From Actinomycetota bacterium (GTDB taxonomy: Bacteria > Actinomycetota > Actinomycetes > S36-B12), in contig VGBL01000017.1 in assembly GCA_016870515.1 (NCBI GenBank), positions 1 through 42,293 on the forward strand: 42,293 nt of DNA. The letters run 5' to 3'. Made by a program: the position numbers and the translations under genes. Below are positions 1 through 12,753 of the stretch, in pieces. Numbering within the stretch: position 1 is the stretch's first letter; each line of letters starts with the position of its first letter. Under the pieces are notes generated by a model. It ran no database searches, was not told the DNA's origin, and saw only the letters and a program-made list of their open reading frames with translations.

Positions 1-1219
<1,219 letters not shown>

Positions 1220-1223
<4 letters not shown>

Positions 1224-2416
1224 GACACCTCCCCCACAGCCGCCGCCCATCGCCCGGCCACCAGGTCGAGATCGGCGTCGTTGACGACCAGGGGCGGAGC
1301 GAGTCGGATCACATTGTTTCCGATGGCGTTGACGATCAAGCCATTGCGTCGGCAAGCGGCCTCGAGATCCGATGCCACAGGCACAGCGAGAACGATTCCC
1401 AGCAGCAGGCCCTTGCCGCGCACGTGCGACACCACAGGAGAGGAGCCGACGATCGAGCGCAGTCGATCTCCCTTCGCCTTCGCACCGTCGACGAGACCGT
1501 CGCGCGCGATCACCGCGAGGACGGCGAGTGCCGCCGCGCAGCTGACCGGGTTGCCGCCGAAGGTTGAGCCGTGACTTCCCGGGCCGAGAAGCGAGGCCGC
1601 ACGGCCGAACGCCACGCACGCGCCGATAGGCAAACCTCCGCCCAGGCCTTTCGCGAGCGTGACCACATCCGGAATCACTCCCTCGTGCTGAAGGGCGAAC
1701 CACGCACCTGTACGACCAATTCCCGTCTGGACTTCATCGAGGATGAGCAGTGCTCCGTGGGCATCGCAGGCCCGACGCGCTGCGGGGAGGTAGCCCTCGG
1801 GGGCCGGAATCACACCACCCTCACCCTGGATGGGCTCCAGGAAGACGGCGGCCGTGTCATCGTCGACAGCCGCATCGAGGGCGTCGACATCGCCGTATGG
1901 CACCACGATGACGTCGCCGGGAAGGGGCCGGAAGGGATCCTGCTTGGCTGGCTGGGCGGTCAGTGCGAGCGAGCCCATCGTGCGGCCGTGGAAGGACCGC
2001 TCGGCAACGATGACGCGCGCGCGGCCCGTGCACCGCGACAACTTGAAGGCGGCCTCATTGGCCTCGGCCCCCGAGTTGCAGAAGAAGACGCGGCCGCCAC
2101 GCTCGCCGGACGGGTCGAGCAAGGCCAGGAGCCGTTCGGCGAGCTCGACAGCCGGAGGGGTCAACGCCAGGTTGCTCGTGTGGCCCACGGTGGCCATCTG
2201 CGCGGCCACGGCCGCGATGAGATCGGGGTGAGCGTGGCCGAGAGCGTTGACCGCGATCCCGGCGAGGAGGTCGACGTAGTCGTTGCCCTCTGCATCCCAC
2301 ACGCGAGCGCCGTCACCCCGCACGATCGTCATTGCGGGCGTGCCGTAGTTGTCCATCAGCGAAGCCTGCCACCGGTCCTGCCAGGCCTGCGTCGACGCGA
2401 TACCCACGGCAGTCAT
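1220..2416 (-). CDS. argD: Acetylornithine aminotransferase
   Basis: This PLP enzyme makes N-acetylornithine from N-acetylglutamate semialdehyde; many homologues also serve as the succinyldiaminopimelate aminotransferase of lysine synthesis. It has 398 residues, the normal length for a class III aminotransferase. Visible motifs are NSGAEANE at 114-121 (phosphate binding), [10 protein letters not shown] near 141-150, [12 protein letters not shown] around 226-237 (the Asp that binds the PLP ring nitrogen) and TLAKGLGGG, whose Lys256 should form the Schiff base. The ATG at 2416 overlaps the argB stop (ATGA), and the stop overlaps the argR GTG. Confidence 0.96.
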
Positions 2417-3291
2417 CGCGTCACCTCATCAGGAAGGACCATGGTGCCCACTCCTTCGTCGGTGAAGACCTCGACCAGCAGTCCATGCGGCACGCGCCCG
2501 TCGATGACGTGAGCACGAGGCACGCCGCCCTGCACGGCACGCAAACAGGCCTCCATCTTGGGGATCATGCCCGAATCAAGTCCCGGCAGGACAGCAGCAA
2601 GCTCGCTCGCGCTGATCTCGGCGATCACCCGCTCGCTAGTGGGCCAGTCGGCATAGAGTCCGGCGACGTCAGTGAGCACGACGAGCTTCTCCGCTCCGAG
2701 CGCGACGGCGAGGGCGGCGGCGGCCGTATCGGCGTTGACGTTGTGGATGACGCCCTTGGCGTCAGGGGCGACCGTCGAGACGACCGGGATCCGGCCCTCG
2801 TCGAGCAGTGCAGTGACGAAGTCGGGGCGCACTTCAACCACGTCTCCCACCAGACCCAGATCGACCTCCTGGCCGTCGACAACGGTGCCGCGGCGCTCGG
2901 CTCGGAAGAGTCGTGCGTCTTCGCCCGAGAGTCCAACCGCGTAGGGCCCGTGGGCATTGACCAAGGTGACGATTTCGCGCTGCACCTGTCCGGTCAGGAC
3001 CATGCGCACGACTTCCATGGCCTCTGGCGTCGTCACGCGCAGGCCCCCGCGGAACTCGCTGTCGATACCAACTCGATCAAGCATCGCCGAGATCTGCGGA
3101 CCGCCACCGTGAACGACGACCGGGCGAAGGCCGGCCAGTCGCAGGAAGACGACGTCTTCGGCAAACGCGGCCTTCAACGCATCGTCTGTCATCGCGCTTC
3201 CGCCGTACTTGATGACGATCGTCGCTCCACGGAATCGCTCGAGCCAGGGCAACGCCTCAGCAAGCACCGACGCCTTCTCTCGTGCGCTCAT
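2413..3291 (-). CDS. argB: Acetylglutamate kinase
   Basis: ArgB phosphorylates N-acetylglutamate with ATP, the second step of arginine synthesis and in many bacteria the arginine-inhibited one. With the ATG at 3291 the protein has 292 residues. It shows the amino-acid-kinase fold: [10 protein letters not shown] at 25-34, [10 protein letters not shown] at 58-67, and [20 protein letters not shown] in the C-terminal half. The N-terminal extension before IVIKYGG (about 25 residues) resembles the helix that lets arginine-sensitive family members form hexamers, so feedback inhibition is likely but inferred. The start overlaps the argJ stop in ATGA. An upstream in-frame extension to 3456 runs through argJ and is rejected. 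Confidence 0.96.
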   Translation of the reverse strand: MSAREKASVLAEALPWLERFRGATIVIKYGGSAMTDDALKAAFAEDVVFLRLAGLRPVVVHGGGPQISAMLDRVGIDSEFRGGLRVTTPEAMEVVRMVLTGQVQREIVTLVNAHGPYAVGLSGEDARLFRAERRGTVVDGQEVDLGLVGDVVEVRPDFVTALLDEGRIPVVSTVAPDAKGVIHNVNADTAAAALAVALGAEKLVVLTDVAGLYADWPTSERVIAEISASELAAVLPGLDSGMIPKMEACLRAVQGGVPRAHVIDGRVPHGLLVEVFTDEGVGTMVLPDEVTR

Positions 3292-4439
3292 GTCGCGTAC
3301 GCCGAGTTCTCGTGGACGTAGTCGGCGGTGAGGTCGTTCGTCCACAGTGTTGCGGCCGCCTGGCCAGCGGCCAGATCGATGGTGATGACGACGTCTCGGC
3401 CCGAAAGGTCGACAAGGCTTCGCTCCTCGCCCACTCCCCCCGATCGGCACACCCATACGCCATTGATGGCGACGTCGACCCGATCAGGGTCGAAAGAGGC
3501 CCGCGTGGTGCCGATCGCGGAGAGCACCCGACCCCAGTTGGGGTCCTCGCCGTGGATGGCGCACTTCAGCAGATTGCTCCTCGACACGGCACGCGCGACC
3601 TCGACGGCATCGTCCTCTGTTAGTGCGTGTAGAGCATCGATGCGAATGTCCTTGCTGGCTCCCTCGGCATCGTGGATGAGCTGCTGGGCCAGATGTGCGC
3701 AGACGGCAACGACAGCATCGGTCAGCGCATCTGCGCCGGGAGATACACCGGATGCGCCACTGGCCATGATGAGAACGGTGTCGTTAGTGGACATGCAGCC
3801 GTCGGAATCTATGCGATCGAAGGTCACGCCGGTGGCCTGACGCAGGACAGCGTCGAGGGTGGACGCATCGGCTCTGGCATCAGTGGTGAGGACGACGAGC
3901 ATCGTCGCGAGTCCCGGAGCGAGCATTCCGGCACCCTTGGCCATGCCGCCCACCATGAAGCCGTCGCCGTGCGCCACCGCGGTCTTGGGGACGGTGTCGG
4001 TGGTCATGATCGCCATCGCCGCATCGGATCCACCGTCGGCATCGAGCGCCACCGCTGCCGAGGCGACCCCCGCGAGGAGGCGATCCATCGGGAGTCGCTC
4101 GCCGATGAGACCGGTCGAGCACACGGCCACCTCGCCCGCACCCGTGCCAAGTAGTTCGGCGACACGCTCAGCCGTTCGGTGAGTGTCGGCAAATCCATCG
4201 GGTCCGGTGCACGCGTTGGCTCCGCCCGAGTTGAGGATCACCGCGTGGAGCTCACCATCGGCGACCGCCTGTCGCGTCCAGTGCACGGGGGCCGCAGCGA
4301 ATCGATTGCTCGTGAAGACCGCTGCCGCTGATCGTTCCGGGCCATCGTTGACGACCAGGGCGACGTCAGGACGCCCACTGGCCTTGAGTCCAGCGGTGAC
4401 GCCTGAGGCTCGGAAGCCCCGCGCTGCCGTGACGCTCAT
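3288..4439 (-). CDS. argJ: Bifunctional glutamate N-acetyltransferase / ornithine acetyltransferase
   Basis: ArgJ moves the acetyl group from N-acetylornithine to glutamate, giving the recycling arginine route; some members also use acetyl-CoA. The chosen start, ATG 4439 overlapping the argC stop (ATGA), gives 383 residues, typical for the family. The precursor self-cleaves before a nucleophilic threonine; here the motif [18 protein letters not shown] spans about 166-183 and Thr179 is the expected nucleophile. Other family motifs seen are [11 protein letters not shown] near 69-79 and [15 protein letters not shown] in the C-terminal half. No argA-like gene is in the window, in keeping with a cyclic pathway. 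A longer in-frame opening to 5141 is only read-through of argC in another frame. Confidence 0.96.
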   Translation of the reverse strand: MSVTAARGFRASGVTAGLKASGRPDVALVVNDGPERSAAAVFTSNRFAAAPVHWTRQAVADGELHAVILNSGGANACTGPDGFADTHRTAERVAELLGTGAGEVAVCSTGLIGERLPMDRLLAGVASAAVALDADGGSDAAMAIMTTDTVPKTAVAHGDGFMVGGMAKGAGMLAPGLATMLVVLTTDARADASTLDAVLRQATGVTFDRIDSDGCMSTNDTVLIMASGASGVSPGADALTDAVVAVCAHLAQQLIHDAEGASKDIRIDALHALTEDDAVEVARAVSRSNLLKCAIHGEDPNWGRVLSAIGTTRASFDPDRVDVAINGVWVCRSGGVGEERSLVDLSGRDVVITIDLAAGQAAATLWTNDLTADYVHENSAYAT

Positions 4440-5464
4440 GGCGCCATTCCCGCAGCACTCAGCCCTGCTCCCTCGTCGAGGCCCAGCATGAGGTTGGCGT
4501 TCTGCAGTGCCTGGCCCGCAGCCCCCTTGACGAGGTTGTCGATGGCCGCGATGACAATCGCGCGACCGGAGTGGACGTCGGCGACGGCCTGCACGTGGAC
4601 GGCATTGCTGCCCAAGGTCGCGGCCGTGTGGGGCCATTGGCCGGGGGGAAGCACCGTGACGAAGCGCTCGCGAGAATATGCGCCCGCCAAGCACTCGTGC
4701 AGGTCCTCGGCGGAGACGCCCGGCGCCAGGTCGGCCGAGCTCGTCGCGAGGATGCCGCGGGGCATCGGTGCCAGCAGCGGCGTAAACGACACGACGACAT
4801 CGCGAACAGCGGCGTGGGTCAGGGCCTGCTCGATCTCCGGGGTGTGCTGGTGCACGCCACCGACCTTGTAGGGCGACATGGATCCCATCACCTGCGAGGC
4901 AAGCAGGGTCTCGCTCGGGGTACGGCCTGCGCCGGAGGTGCCGGAAGCCGCAACAACGCTCACGCGAGAATCGATGAGGCCCTCCGCGAGCAGCGGGGCA
5001 AGACCCAGTGCGATTGCGGTCGGGTAGCAGCCGGGATTGGCCACGCGAATCGACTCGCGCACCTGCTCGCGAACGCCGGGCAGCTCCGGCATCCCGTAGA
5101 GCCAGTGGCCCGCGTAGGAGTCGTTGTAGAAGGCCTTCCACTTGGACTCATCGCCCAGGCGGAAATCTGCGCCGAGATCGACGATGCACTGGTCGCCGGG
5201 GAGTCGCCGCACGATCGACGCCGACTCTCCGTGCGGCAGCGCGAGGAAGACGACGTCGGCTTCGCCCAGGACATCGGAATCTGCCGCCACCAGCGGCCGA
5301 TCGGCCAGGGGGACGAGTTGGGGATGCACCTCCCCCACGGTGCGACCCGCCTTGGTGCCGGCCGCCACCGCTCCCACGCACAGGTCGGGGTGACCGAGCA
5401 GCAGCCGAAGGAGTTCGCCGCCGGCGTATCCGGAGGCGCCGGCCACGGCTGCCGTGATAGTCAC
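4436..5464 (-). CDS. argC: N-acetyl-gamma-glutamyl-phosphate reductase
   Basis: ArgC reduces N-acetylglutamyl phosphate with NADPH to the semialdehyde. The protein has 342 residues from GTG 5464. The dinucleotide-binding loop GASGYAGGE is at 9-17, and the catalytic cysteine is Cys146 in VANPGCYPTA. KVGGVHQHTPEIEQ carries the conserved substrate-side histidines. It is the first gene of the arginine run. The GTG lies about seven bases after a TATACT hexamer, so the transcript may be leaderless, and no Shine-Dalgarno sequence precedes it. An in-frame opening continues upstream into pheT to 5686, but its sequence is not ArgC-like. Confidence 0.96.
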   Translation of the reverse strand: MTITAAVAGASGYAGGELLRLLLGHPDLCVGAVAAGTKAGRTVGEVHPQLVPLADRPLVAADSDVLGEADVVFLALPHGESASIVRRLPGDQCIVDLGADFRLGDESKWKAFYNDSYAGHWLYGMPELPGVREQVRESIRVANPGCYPTAIALGLAPLLAEGLIDSRVSVVAASGTSGAGRTPSETLLASQVMGSMSPYKVGGVHQHTPEIEQALTHAAVRDVVVSFTPLLAPMPRGILATSSADLAPGVSAEDLHECLAGAYSRERFVTVLPPGQWPHTAATLGSNAVHVQAVADVHSGRAIVIAAIDNLVKGAAGQALQNANLMLGLDEGAGLSAAGMAP

Positions 5465-5470
5465 GGCAAA

Positions 5471-5499
5471 AGTATACGCATACACGCATACGGGCCTCA
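5471..5499 (-). promoter_or_regulatory. Candidate argC promoter with overlapping ArgR-like operator
   Basis: Between the pheT stop and the argC start there are only 32 bases, and they are unusually A+T-rich for this genome. On the minus strand TATACT (5476-5471) is a good -10 hexamer and falls about seven bases before the argC GTG, so transcription should begin at or next to the start codon. No clear -35 is visible. Two copies of TATGCG (5490-5485 and 5482-5477) lie within the spacer; they resemble the TATGCA half-sites of ArgR boxes and reach the -10 box. Repression of argC-J-B-D-R-H by ArgR at this site is an inference. Confidence 0.5.
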
Positions 5500-7991
5500 G
5501 GACCCCCTCAGCACCGCCCCGTGGCGCCCGGCTGCCGCCGCGATGGCCCCCTCGCGCGCGGCCGTGATCTCCTCGGCCGAGAGCGTTCGATCCGCAGCCC
5601 GTAGGCGCAAGGCGAAGGCCAGCGACCGATGTCCCTCCGGCACCTGCGGTCCGACGTAGACATCGAAGAGCCGCACGTCCTCGCACAGTTCCCCTGCGCC
5701 GGCACGCACTGCTGCTTCGACATCGGCTGCGGAAACGGAGTCGGCGACCACCAGAGCGATGTCTTCCTTAGCCACCGGCTGGACCCCGACGTTAGGCGCC
5801 GGAGCGACGTCGACGGCCGCTTCGATCAGCGCGTCGAGGTCGATCTCGAGCGCGCACACTCTCGGTGGAAGGTCGTAAGCGGCGGTGACACGCGGATGGA
5901 GTTCGCCCGCGTGGCCGATAAGCCTTCCAGCGATCTCGAGTGCGGCAGTGCGACCAGGATGGAAGGGAGCGTCGGATCCCTGGCGGACGATGATGGTCGC
6001 GCCCAGCGCACCGCCCAGGTCTCGCGCGAGCTCGACCGCGTCGCTCCAGGTGGCGGGGCGACCCGGACCCCACCAGCCGCCCACCTCGATGTCGCCCACG
6101 AGGACAACGGCAGCGTGGTGCGGTTGATCCGGTAGCAGGTCTTCGAGGGTGTCAAGTTCCTCGTCGGAAGGACGACCGTCGACCGCGGGCCGCAGTGGCC
6201 CTACCGTGCCGTCGGGCTGCTGGTGATCGCGGAGCACGAAGACGCGGCCGATTTCGCTCACGGCGATGCTGTCGGTGCCGCGCGACAGATTGCGACGAGC
6301 GGCGGCGAGCAGGCCGGGCAGAAGGGTCGTGCGCAGCAGGGGCTGCTCGTCTGACAGCGGATTGGCCAGGCGGGGCGCACGCCGCCGGACATCATCCGCG
6401 CTCAGCAGGAGCGCATCGTGGTCGAGGTGGCCCGTGAAGGGATAGGTGAGGACATCGACGACGCCGAGGCCGGCAAGGGTGATGCCCGCGCGCCGGCGCA
6501 GGCGCTGGTGGCGCGTGAGCCCATAGCCAGCCGGCGCCATGGGGAGGCGGGACGGGATGTTGTCGTATCCCTCCAGGCGCACGACCTCCTCGACCAGGTC
6601 GGCGGGATCGCTGAGATCGGGACGCCATGGGGGGACCGTGACGGAGAGTCGGTCATCGCCGGCAACGGCACAGCCGACCTCGCTCAGCCGCGCAGTAGTG
6701 GTCGCATGGTCAATCGGCATGCCTGCCGTGCGGGCCGGCAGGTCGGCGTCGATTTCGATGATAGTGGGCACGTAGGGCGACTCCCACGCCGTCATGCCCG
6801 CGTATATGCCGCCGCCGTACTGCAGGAGCAACTGGGCCGCGCGAGCCGACGCGTAGGGCGCAAGTACGCGATCGACTCCCCGCTCGAAGCGCCTTGACGC
6901 CTCGGAGGACAGCCGGTGCCTGCGGGCTGTGCGCGCAACGGGCTCGGGAGTGAAGCGGGCGGCCTCGAGGACGACGTCGGTCGATCGCTCGTCGATCTCG
7001 GTGTGGAGGCCACCCATCGTGCCGGCCAGGCCGATGACGCCGGAGTCGTCGCGAATCACGACGTCATCGGCGTCAAGGGTGCGCACTACGTGATCGAGGG
7101 TCTCTAAGCGCTCGCCGGCGGCCGCGCGTCCTGCTCGCACGCTGCCCGTCAGCTTGGCACCGTCGAAAGCATGCAGGGGCTGGCCGAGTTCGAGCATGAC
7201 GTAGTTAGTGACGTCCACCGCGAGTGATACCGGTCGCATGCCCGCCGCGATCAACCGGCGGCTCATCCAATCCGGCGTGGGAGCCGTCGGATCGAAGCCC
7301 ACGATGCGACGGAGCGTGAAGAGGCCGCACATCGACGGATCGTCCACTCCGCAATCCCAGGGCGCGACGCTGGCGCCCGGCGGCGGAAGGTCGGCCAACT
7401 GGAGCCCCGGATCGTCGAACAGGAGGCCGAATGCCGTAGCCACCTCGCGGGCGACCCCGCGCACGCAGAGGGCGTAGCCGCGATCGGGAGTCACCGCGAT
7501 GTCGAGGATCTGCTCCCCCATGCCAAGCAGCGCGCTCGCGTCATCGCCAACGGCGCCACTGTCAAGCACGATAATGCCGTCATGATCATCGCCGAGCCCG
7601 AGCTCGCGCTGCGAGCAGATCATTCCGTCGGAGACGTGGCCGTAGGTGCGGCGCGAGGCGATGACGAAATCACCGGGCAGCACGGTGCCCGGGAGAGCGA
7701 CCACGACAAGATCACCGGATGAGAAGTTGCGGGCGCCGCACACGATGCCCCGCACGCCGCCATGAGCCTCACCGATGTCCACCTGGCACCAGCGAATGGG
7801 CTTCTTGAAGTCAGCGAGCTCATCGATCGAAAGGACGCGGCCAACGATGAGCGGGCCGGAGACACCGGCGCCGACCGACTCGACCGCCTCTACCTCGAGG
7901 CCAGCGGCGATCAGGCGGTCGGCAATCTCGCGGCCGTCAACGTCAGGGGGAAGCGAAACGAGGTCGCGCAGCCACTCGAGGGGAACCCGCA

Positions 7992-7992
<1 letters not shown>
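5497..7992 (-). CDS. pheT: Phenylalanine-tRNA ligase beta subunit
   Basis: PheT is the large subunit of the alpha2-beta2 enzyme that charges tRNA-Phe. With ATG 7992 the protein has 831 residues, normal for the long bacterial type. It begins MRVPLEWLRDLV, followed by the tRNA-binding OB domain (about 40-150, with PIRWCQVDIG and VCGARNFSSGDLVVVALPG), the B3/B4 editing region (about 210-400), the B5 domain and a C-terminal ferredoxin-fold anticodon-binding domain ending near RAADRTLSAEEITAAREGAI. The start overlaps the pheS stop as TGATG. An in-frame extension to 8259 lies in pheS and is rejected. Nothing suggesting a T-box or attenuator is seen upstream of the pair. Confidence 0.96.
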
Positions 7993-9101
<1,109 letters not shown>

Positions 9102-10991
9102 CTACTCGCCCACGATGCGCCGCACCAGGGCCTCGACATTGTTGTCGACGGCGGCGGTGCCATCGAGCCGGACGTCGGGGTGCTCCGGAGCTTCGTACTC
9201 CTGGCCGATTCCCGTCATGTTGGGAAGGGTGCCCGACCGCGCCTTTGCGTACAAGCCCTTGGGGTCGCGGGTCGCGCACATCTCGACAGGGGTGTCGACG
9301 TAGACCTCAAGGAAGTCGTCTTCGTCGAAGATCGCCCGTGCCGCGCGGCGGTCGGCCCGGAAGGGCGAGATGAGGGCAACGATCACGATGAGGCCTGCCT
9401 CGAGCATCAACTTGGACGCCTCGGCGACGCGGCGAACGTTTTCGGCACGGTCCTCGGGGGTGAATCCCAGGTCCTTGTTAATGCCCGTGCGGACGTTGTC
9501 GCCGTCGAGCACGAAGGTGTGCAAGCCGAGTGCATGCAGACGGCGTTCGAGTGCGTCGGCGATCGTGGACTTGCCGGAGCCCGAGAGTCCGGTCAGCCAC
9601 ACCACCCTGGGCGTTTGATGCTTCAGCTGTGCGCGGGCGTCACGATTGACCTCGTAGGCATGCGGCACCACGTTGAGCGATCGGCGCAAAGCCATGCTCA
9701 CCATGCCTGCTGCGACGGTGTCGGCGGAGACGCGATCGATGAGCAGGAACCCGCCGGTGTCTCGACATGCGGCGTAGAGATCGAGCGGAATCGGGATATC
9801 GGTGGCGATTTCGACACGGCCGATGTCGTTCATTTCCAGGACCCGCGCTGCCAGCTTCTGTCCGGATACGACATCGAGTCGATGCCTGACCACGGTGACG
9901 GTCGCGGGGACCGTGCGAGGACCGACGGCCAGCAGGTAGGAGCGGCCGTGCATCAAGGGCTCCTCGCCCACCCACACGACATCGGCCGAGAAGCGGTCGG
10001 CTGGCTGGGGCCAGGCCGTCGAGCCGTCGTCAGCCGTGCCGTCGGCAGCAAGGAGGTCGCCACGGGTGACATCCACCTCGCGGTCGAGCGTCAAGGTGAC
10101 GGCATCGCCTGCGCACGCCTCCGCGAGGTCGCCCTGGAAGCCCACGATCCGCTCGACCGCGGCCCTTTGGCCGGAGTCGGCGACGACGACGGCCTCGCCC
10201 GGACGGATGGCGCCAGCGGCTACCGTGCCGGTGTATCCGCGGAAATTGCCATCGGCGCGGACGACGAACTGCACCGGCAGGCGAAAGGTTGTCGTGGTCG
10301 TCGAAGCCGGAGGAGTCCACCCCTGCAGGGCACCCAGGAGCGACGGACCGTGCCACCACTTCATGTGGGTGGTCCGCTTCGTGACATTGTCGCCCTCCAC
10401 CGCGCTCACCGGGATGGTGACCACCTCGTCGAGTCCGAGGCGGGCAGCGGCCGCCCTGACCTGGCCCGAGAGGTCCTCGTGGATCGCGTGCTCGTAGCCG
10501 ACGAGGTCCATCTTGTTGATGGCGATGACGATGGTCTTCACGCCCATGAGCGCACACACGGTAAGGTGCCGGAAAGTCTGCGGTCGCACGCCGCGTGCGG
10601 CGTCAACGAGCAGGACTGCCACGTCGGCATTGGAAGCCGCGACTGCCATGTTGCGGGTGAACTGCTCGTGGCCCGGTGCGTCGGCGATGATGACACGGCG
10701 CCCGCTGGGTAGGTACATGTGGCGATAGGCGACATCGATGGTGATTCCCTGCTCGCGCTCTGCCTCGAGGCCATCGGTGAGCAGGGAGAAGTCGATCTCA
10801 CCAACGGGGATCGTGGAGCCCCCGCGACGGGTCTGGCGCGCGTACTCCAGTTGGTCCTCGGGAATCGAACCTGTCTCGGCAAGCAGGCGACCGATGAGGG
10901 TCGACTTGCCGTCGTCGACCGAACCGCAGGTGACAAGTCGCACGACCGGGGTGGCGTCGACTCCACTGGAGCGCTCGAGAAGCACGGTCAT
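9102..10991 (-). CDS. cysNC: Bifunctional sulfate adenylyltransferase subunit 1 / adenylylsulfate kinase (CysN-CysC fusion)
   Basis: The protein has 629 residues. The N-terminal part is an EF-Tu-like GTPase with GSVDDGKST (about 23-31), DAPGHEQF and NKMDL; it drives APS formation by CysD. The last 168 residues (from about 462) are APS kinase with a second P-loop, GLSGSGKST, LDGDNVRTGINKDLGF and ISPFRADR. Together they turn sulfate, ATP and GTP hydrolysis into PAPS. The fusion type is known in mycobacteria and some proteobacteria. The ATG overlaps the cysD stop (TGATG). No PAPS or APS reductase or sulfite reductase is in the window, so the use of the PAPS (assimilation or sulfation) cannot be decided here. 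Confidence 0.95.
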   Translation of the reverse strand: MTVLLERSSGVDATPVVRLVTCGSVDDGKSTLIGRLLAETGSIPEDQLEYARQTRRGGSTIPVGEIDFSLLTDGLEAEREQGITIDVAYRHMYLPSGRRVIIADAPGHEQFTRNMAVAASNADVAVLLVDAARGVRPQTFRHLTVCALMGVKTIVIAINKMDLVGYEHAIHEDLSGQVRAAAARLGLDEVVTIPVSAVEGDNVTKRTTHMKWWHGPSLLGALQGWTPPASTTTTTFRLPVQFVVRADGNFRGYTGTVAAGAIRPGEAVVVADSGQRAAVERIVGFQGDLAEACAGDAVTLTLDREVDVTRGDLLAADGTADDGSTAWPQPADRFSADVVWVGEEPLMHGRSYLLAVGPRTVPATVTVVRHRLDVVSGQKLAARVLEMNDIGRVEIATDIPIPLDLYAACRDTGGFLLIDRVSADTVAAGMVSMALRRSLNVVPHAYEVNRDARAQLKHQTPRVVWLTGLSGSGKSTIADALERRLHALGLHTFVLDGDNVRTGINKDLGFTPEDRAENVRRVAEASKLMLEAGLIVIVALISPFRADRRAARAIFDEDDFLEVYVDTPVEMCATRDPKGLYAKARSGTLPNMTGIGQEYEAPEHPDVRLDGTAAVDNNVEALVRRIVGE

Positions 10992-11917
10992 CAGAAGTAG
11001 CCCTCCGACTTCTTAGACTCCATCGAACTGCTTCCCTCTCCGTCGATCAGGCGGCCAGCGCGCTCGGACACATTGCTCTCGAGCATCTCGGCGATGAGGG
11101 TGTCGAGGTCGGCGGCGGTCGATTCGACCGCCCCCGAGAGCGGATAGCAGCCGAGCGTGCGGAAGCGCACGCTGCGCGTCTGCAAGACCTCGCCCTCACG
11201 CAGCGGGAAGCGGTCGTCGTCGACCATGATCCAGGTGCCCTCGCGTTCGACCACGGGTCGCGGACGGGCGAAGTAGAGGTCGACGATGGGGATGTTCTCG
11301 CGACGGATGTAGCGCCAGATGTCGAATTCGGTCCAGTTGCTGATGGGGAAGGCACGCATGCTCTGACCATCGGCTAGCGTCGTGTTGGCGGTTCGCCAGA
11401 ACTCCGGCCGCTGCTTACGAGGGTCCCAACGGTGGCCGGGCTCGCGCAGGGAGAAGATGCGCTCCTTGGCGCGAGACTTCTCCTCGTCGCGACGCGCCCC
11501 ACCGATCGCACAGTCGGCCTGCATCTCATCGAGGCCCTCGCGCAGGGCGACCGTCTTCATGATGCGGGTGTATTCGTGGGTGCCATGGGTGAACGGCGTG
11601 ACTCCCTCGGCCACCGCGGCGTGATTGGTCTGGACCTTTAGGTCGAGGCCGAGTTCGCGGGCCATGCGCCCGCGGAACTCGATCATCTCCCGGAACTTCC
11701 AGGTGGTGTCGATGTGCATGACCTTGAAGGGAATGGGCGCGGGCCAGAACGCCTTGCGAGCGAGGTGGAGGAGCACGCTGGAGTCCTTGCCGATCGAGTA
11801 CAGCAGGACCGGACGACGAAATGCGCCGGCCACCTCGCGGTAGACGTGGATTGCTTCGGCCTCCAGGGCGTCGAGGACATCGTCGTCGGAGACCGTCTCG
11901 GGGGCGGCCGAAGTCAC
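10991..11917 (-). CDS. cysD: Sulfate adenylyltransferase subunit 2
   Basis: CysD is the catalytic ATP-sulfurylase subunit that forms adenylylsulfate in complex with CysN. GTG 11917 gives 308 residues, the usual length, with GAGAGG six bases upstream as ribosome-binding site. The PP-loop [11 protein letters not shown] is at 40-50. [32 protein letters not shown] and the C-terminal [15 protein letters not shown] are family motifs. It overlaps cysNC. The 74 bases between it and the upstream oxygenase gene show no strong terminator, so all three are probably one transcript. An in-frame extension to 12223 is not CysD-like and is rejected. Confidence 0.95.
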   Translation of the reverse strand: MTSAAPETVSDDDVLDALEAEAIHVYREVAGAFRRPVLLYSIGKDSSVLLHLARKAFWPAPIPFKVMHIDTTWKFREMIEFRGRMARELGLDLKVQTNHAAVAEGVTPFTHGTHEYTRIMKTVALREGLDEMQADCAIGGARRDEEKSRAKERIFSLREPGHRWDPRKQRPEFWRTANTTLADGQSMRAFPISNWTEFDIWRYIRRENIPIVDLYFARPRPVVEREGTWIMVDDDRFPLREGEVLQTRSVRFRTLGCYPLSGAVESTAADLDTLIAEMLESNVSERAGRLIDGEGSSSMESKKSEGYF

Positions 11918-11991
11918 GGGGTACCTCTCAGGCAGTCGGGTCCCAATCACGCTACCCCGAAAGTGGGGCCGCAGACCGGAGGGGTTGGGGG

Positions 11992-12753
11992 CTAGGCCTC
12001 GCTCATAACATCGGTCATGGCGCCGGACGCGGCGACCTTCGCCGCGCGCCTGCGGGCCACCTCGGCCTGGGCGGCGTCGATGGCCTCCTGGGAGAGCGGC
12101 CCGTTGGGCACCCGGGACCGCGGATGACGATCGCGGATGTAAGCGGCGAGTTCGGGTCCGGACTCCCACGAGGTGATCAGGCAGTAGCGCGGCTCGGGCC
12201 CTGGATGCCAGACGGCATGCCAAAGGCGCTGGGTGTCGATAATGACCTGGGCGCCTGCCGGCAGGGCAATGCGCGTCTCGGTCGAGGGATCGTCGCGGTC
12301 TTCGCGAAGGATCATGTAGGAGTCGGAATTATCCGTCAGGTTGAAGAAGCCCCGCACGATCCATCCGGTGCCCTCGGGATTGAGTCGGTTGTTGTCGTCG
12401 AGGTGGAGGTTGTAGACGCAATCGACGTATTCGTTGGGCTGCAACTCGATCACGCGGCACCGACCGATGTTGGCTCCTGGCTCCTCGGCGCGGGCCTTCA
12501 AGCGGGGCGCCTTGTCGATGTTGGCCTGCACCCAGACGCCGTCCTTGTCGGTCTTGGGCGGATTGTGGTGCCAGAAGCCGTTGCACTCGAGGTCGCCGTA
12601 GGCAGAGGCCAGGGGCGCGAACCGCGTCTCGCCGGAGGACTTCCAGTCGACGAACTCGATGTCGAGCCACTCCTGGGGATCGGCAGCCTGGTCGTACGAG
12701 TCGAGGACGACGTAACCGGTCTGCTCGAACTCGGGAAGCGTGATGTAGCCCAT
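11992..12753 (-). CDS. Putative Fe(II)/2-oxoglutarate-type oxygenase, function unknown
   Basis: I do not recognise a named family. The 253-residue protein has no signal peptide or membrane segment. It contains a double-stranded beta-helix signature: His117-x-Asp119 (YNLHLDDNN), then a distal histidine (His179 in QRLWHAVWH) 62 residues on, and Arg189 ten residues after that. This is the spacing expected for two iron-binding histidines plus Asp, and a 2-oxoglutarate-binding Arg. FWHHNPPKT near 60-68 and many Trp/His residues may form the substrate pocket. The last 50 residues are Ala/Arg-rich and probably helical. ATG 12753 is preceded by AAGGGA at seven bases. It lies 74 bases ahead of cysD-cysNC, so a role with sulfated or sulfonated substrates is possible but only inferred. 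Confidence 0.7.
   Translation of the reverse strand: MGYITLPEFEQTGYVVLDSYDQAADPQEWLDIEFVDWKSSGETRFAPLASAYGDLECNGFWHHNPPKTDKDGVWVQANIDKAPRLKARAEEPGANIGRCRVIELQPNEYVDCVYNLHLDDNNRLNPEGTGWIVRGFFNLTDNSDSYMILREDRDDPSTETRIALPAGAQVIIDTQRLWHAVWHPGPEPRYCLITSWESGPELAAYIRDRHPRSRVPNGPLSQEAIDAAQAEVARRRAAKVAASGAMTDVMSEA

Noticed and set aside
9102-9125. T-box or attenuator before pheS
   Set aside because: There is no untranslated space between cysNC and pheS.
11915-11935. CTGAGAGGTACCCC before cysD, resembling part of a TPP riboswitch
   Set aside because: The other TPP aptamer blocks, including the ACCTGATC part, are absent and the gap is too short; GAGAGG is simply the ribosome-binding site.
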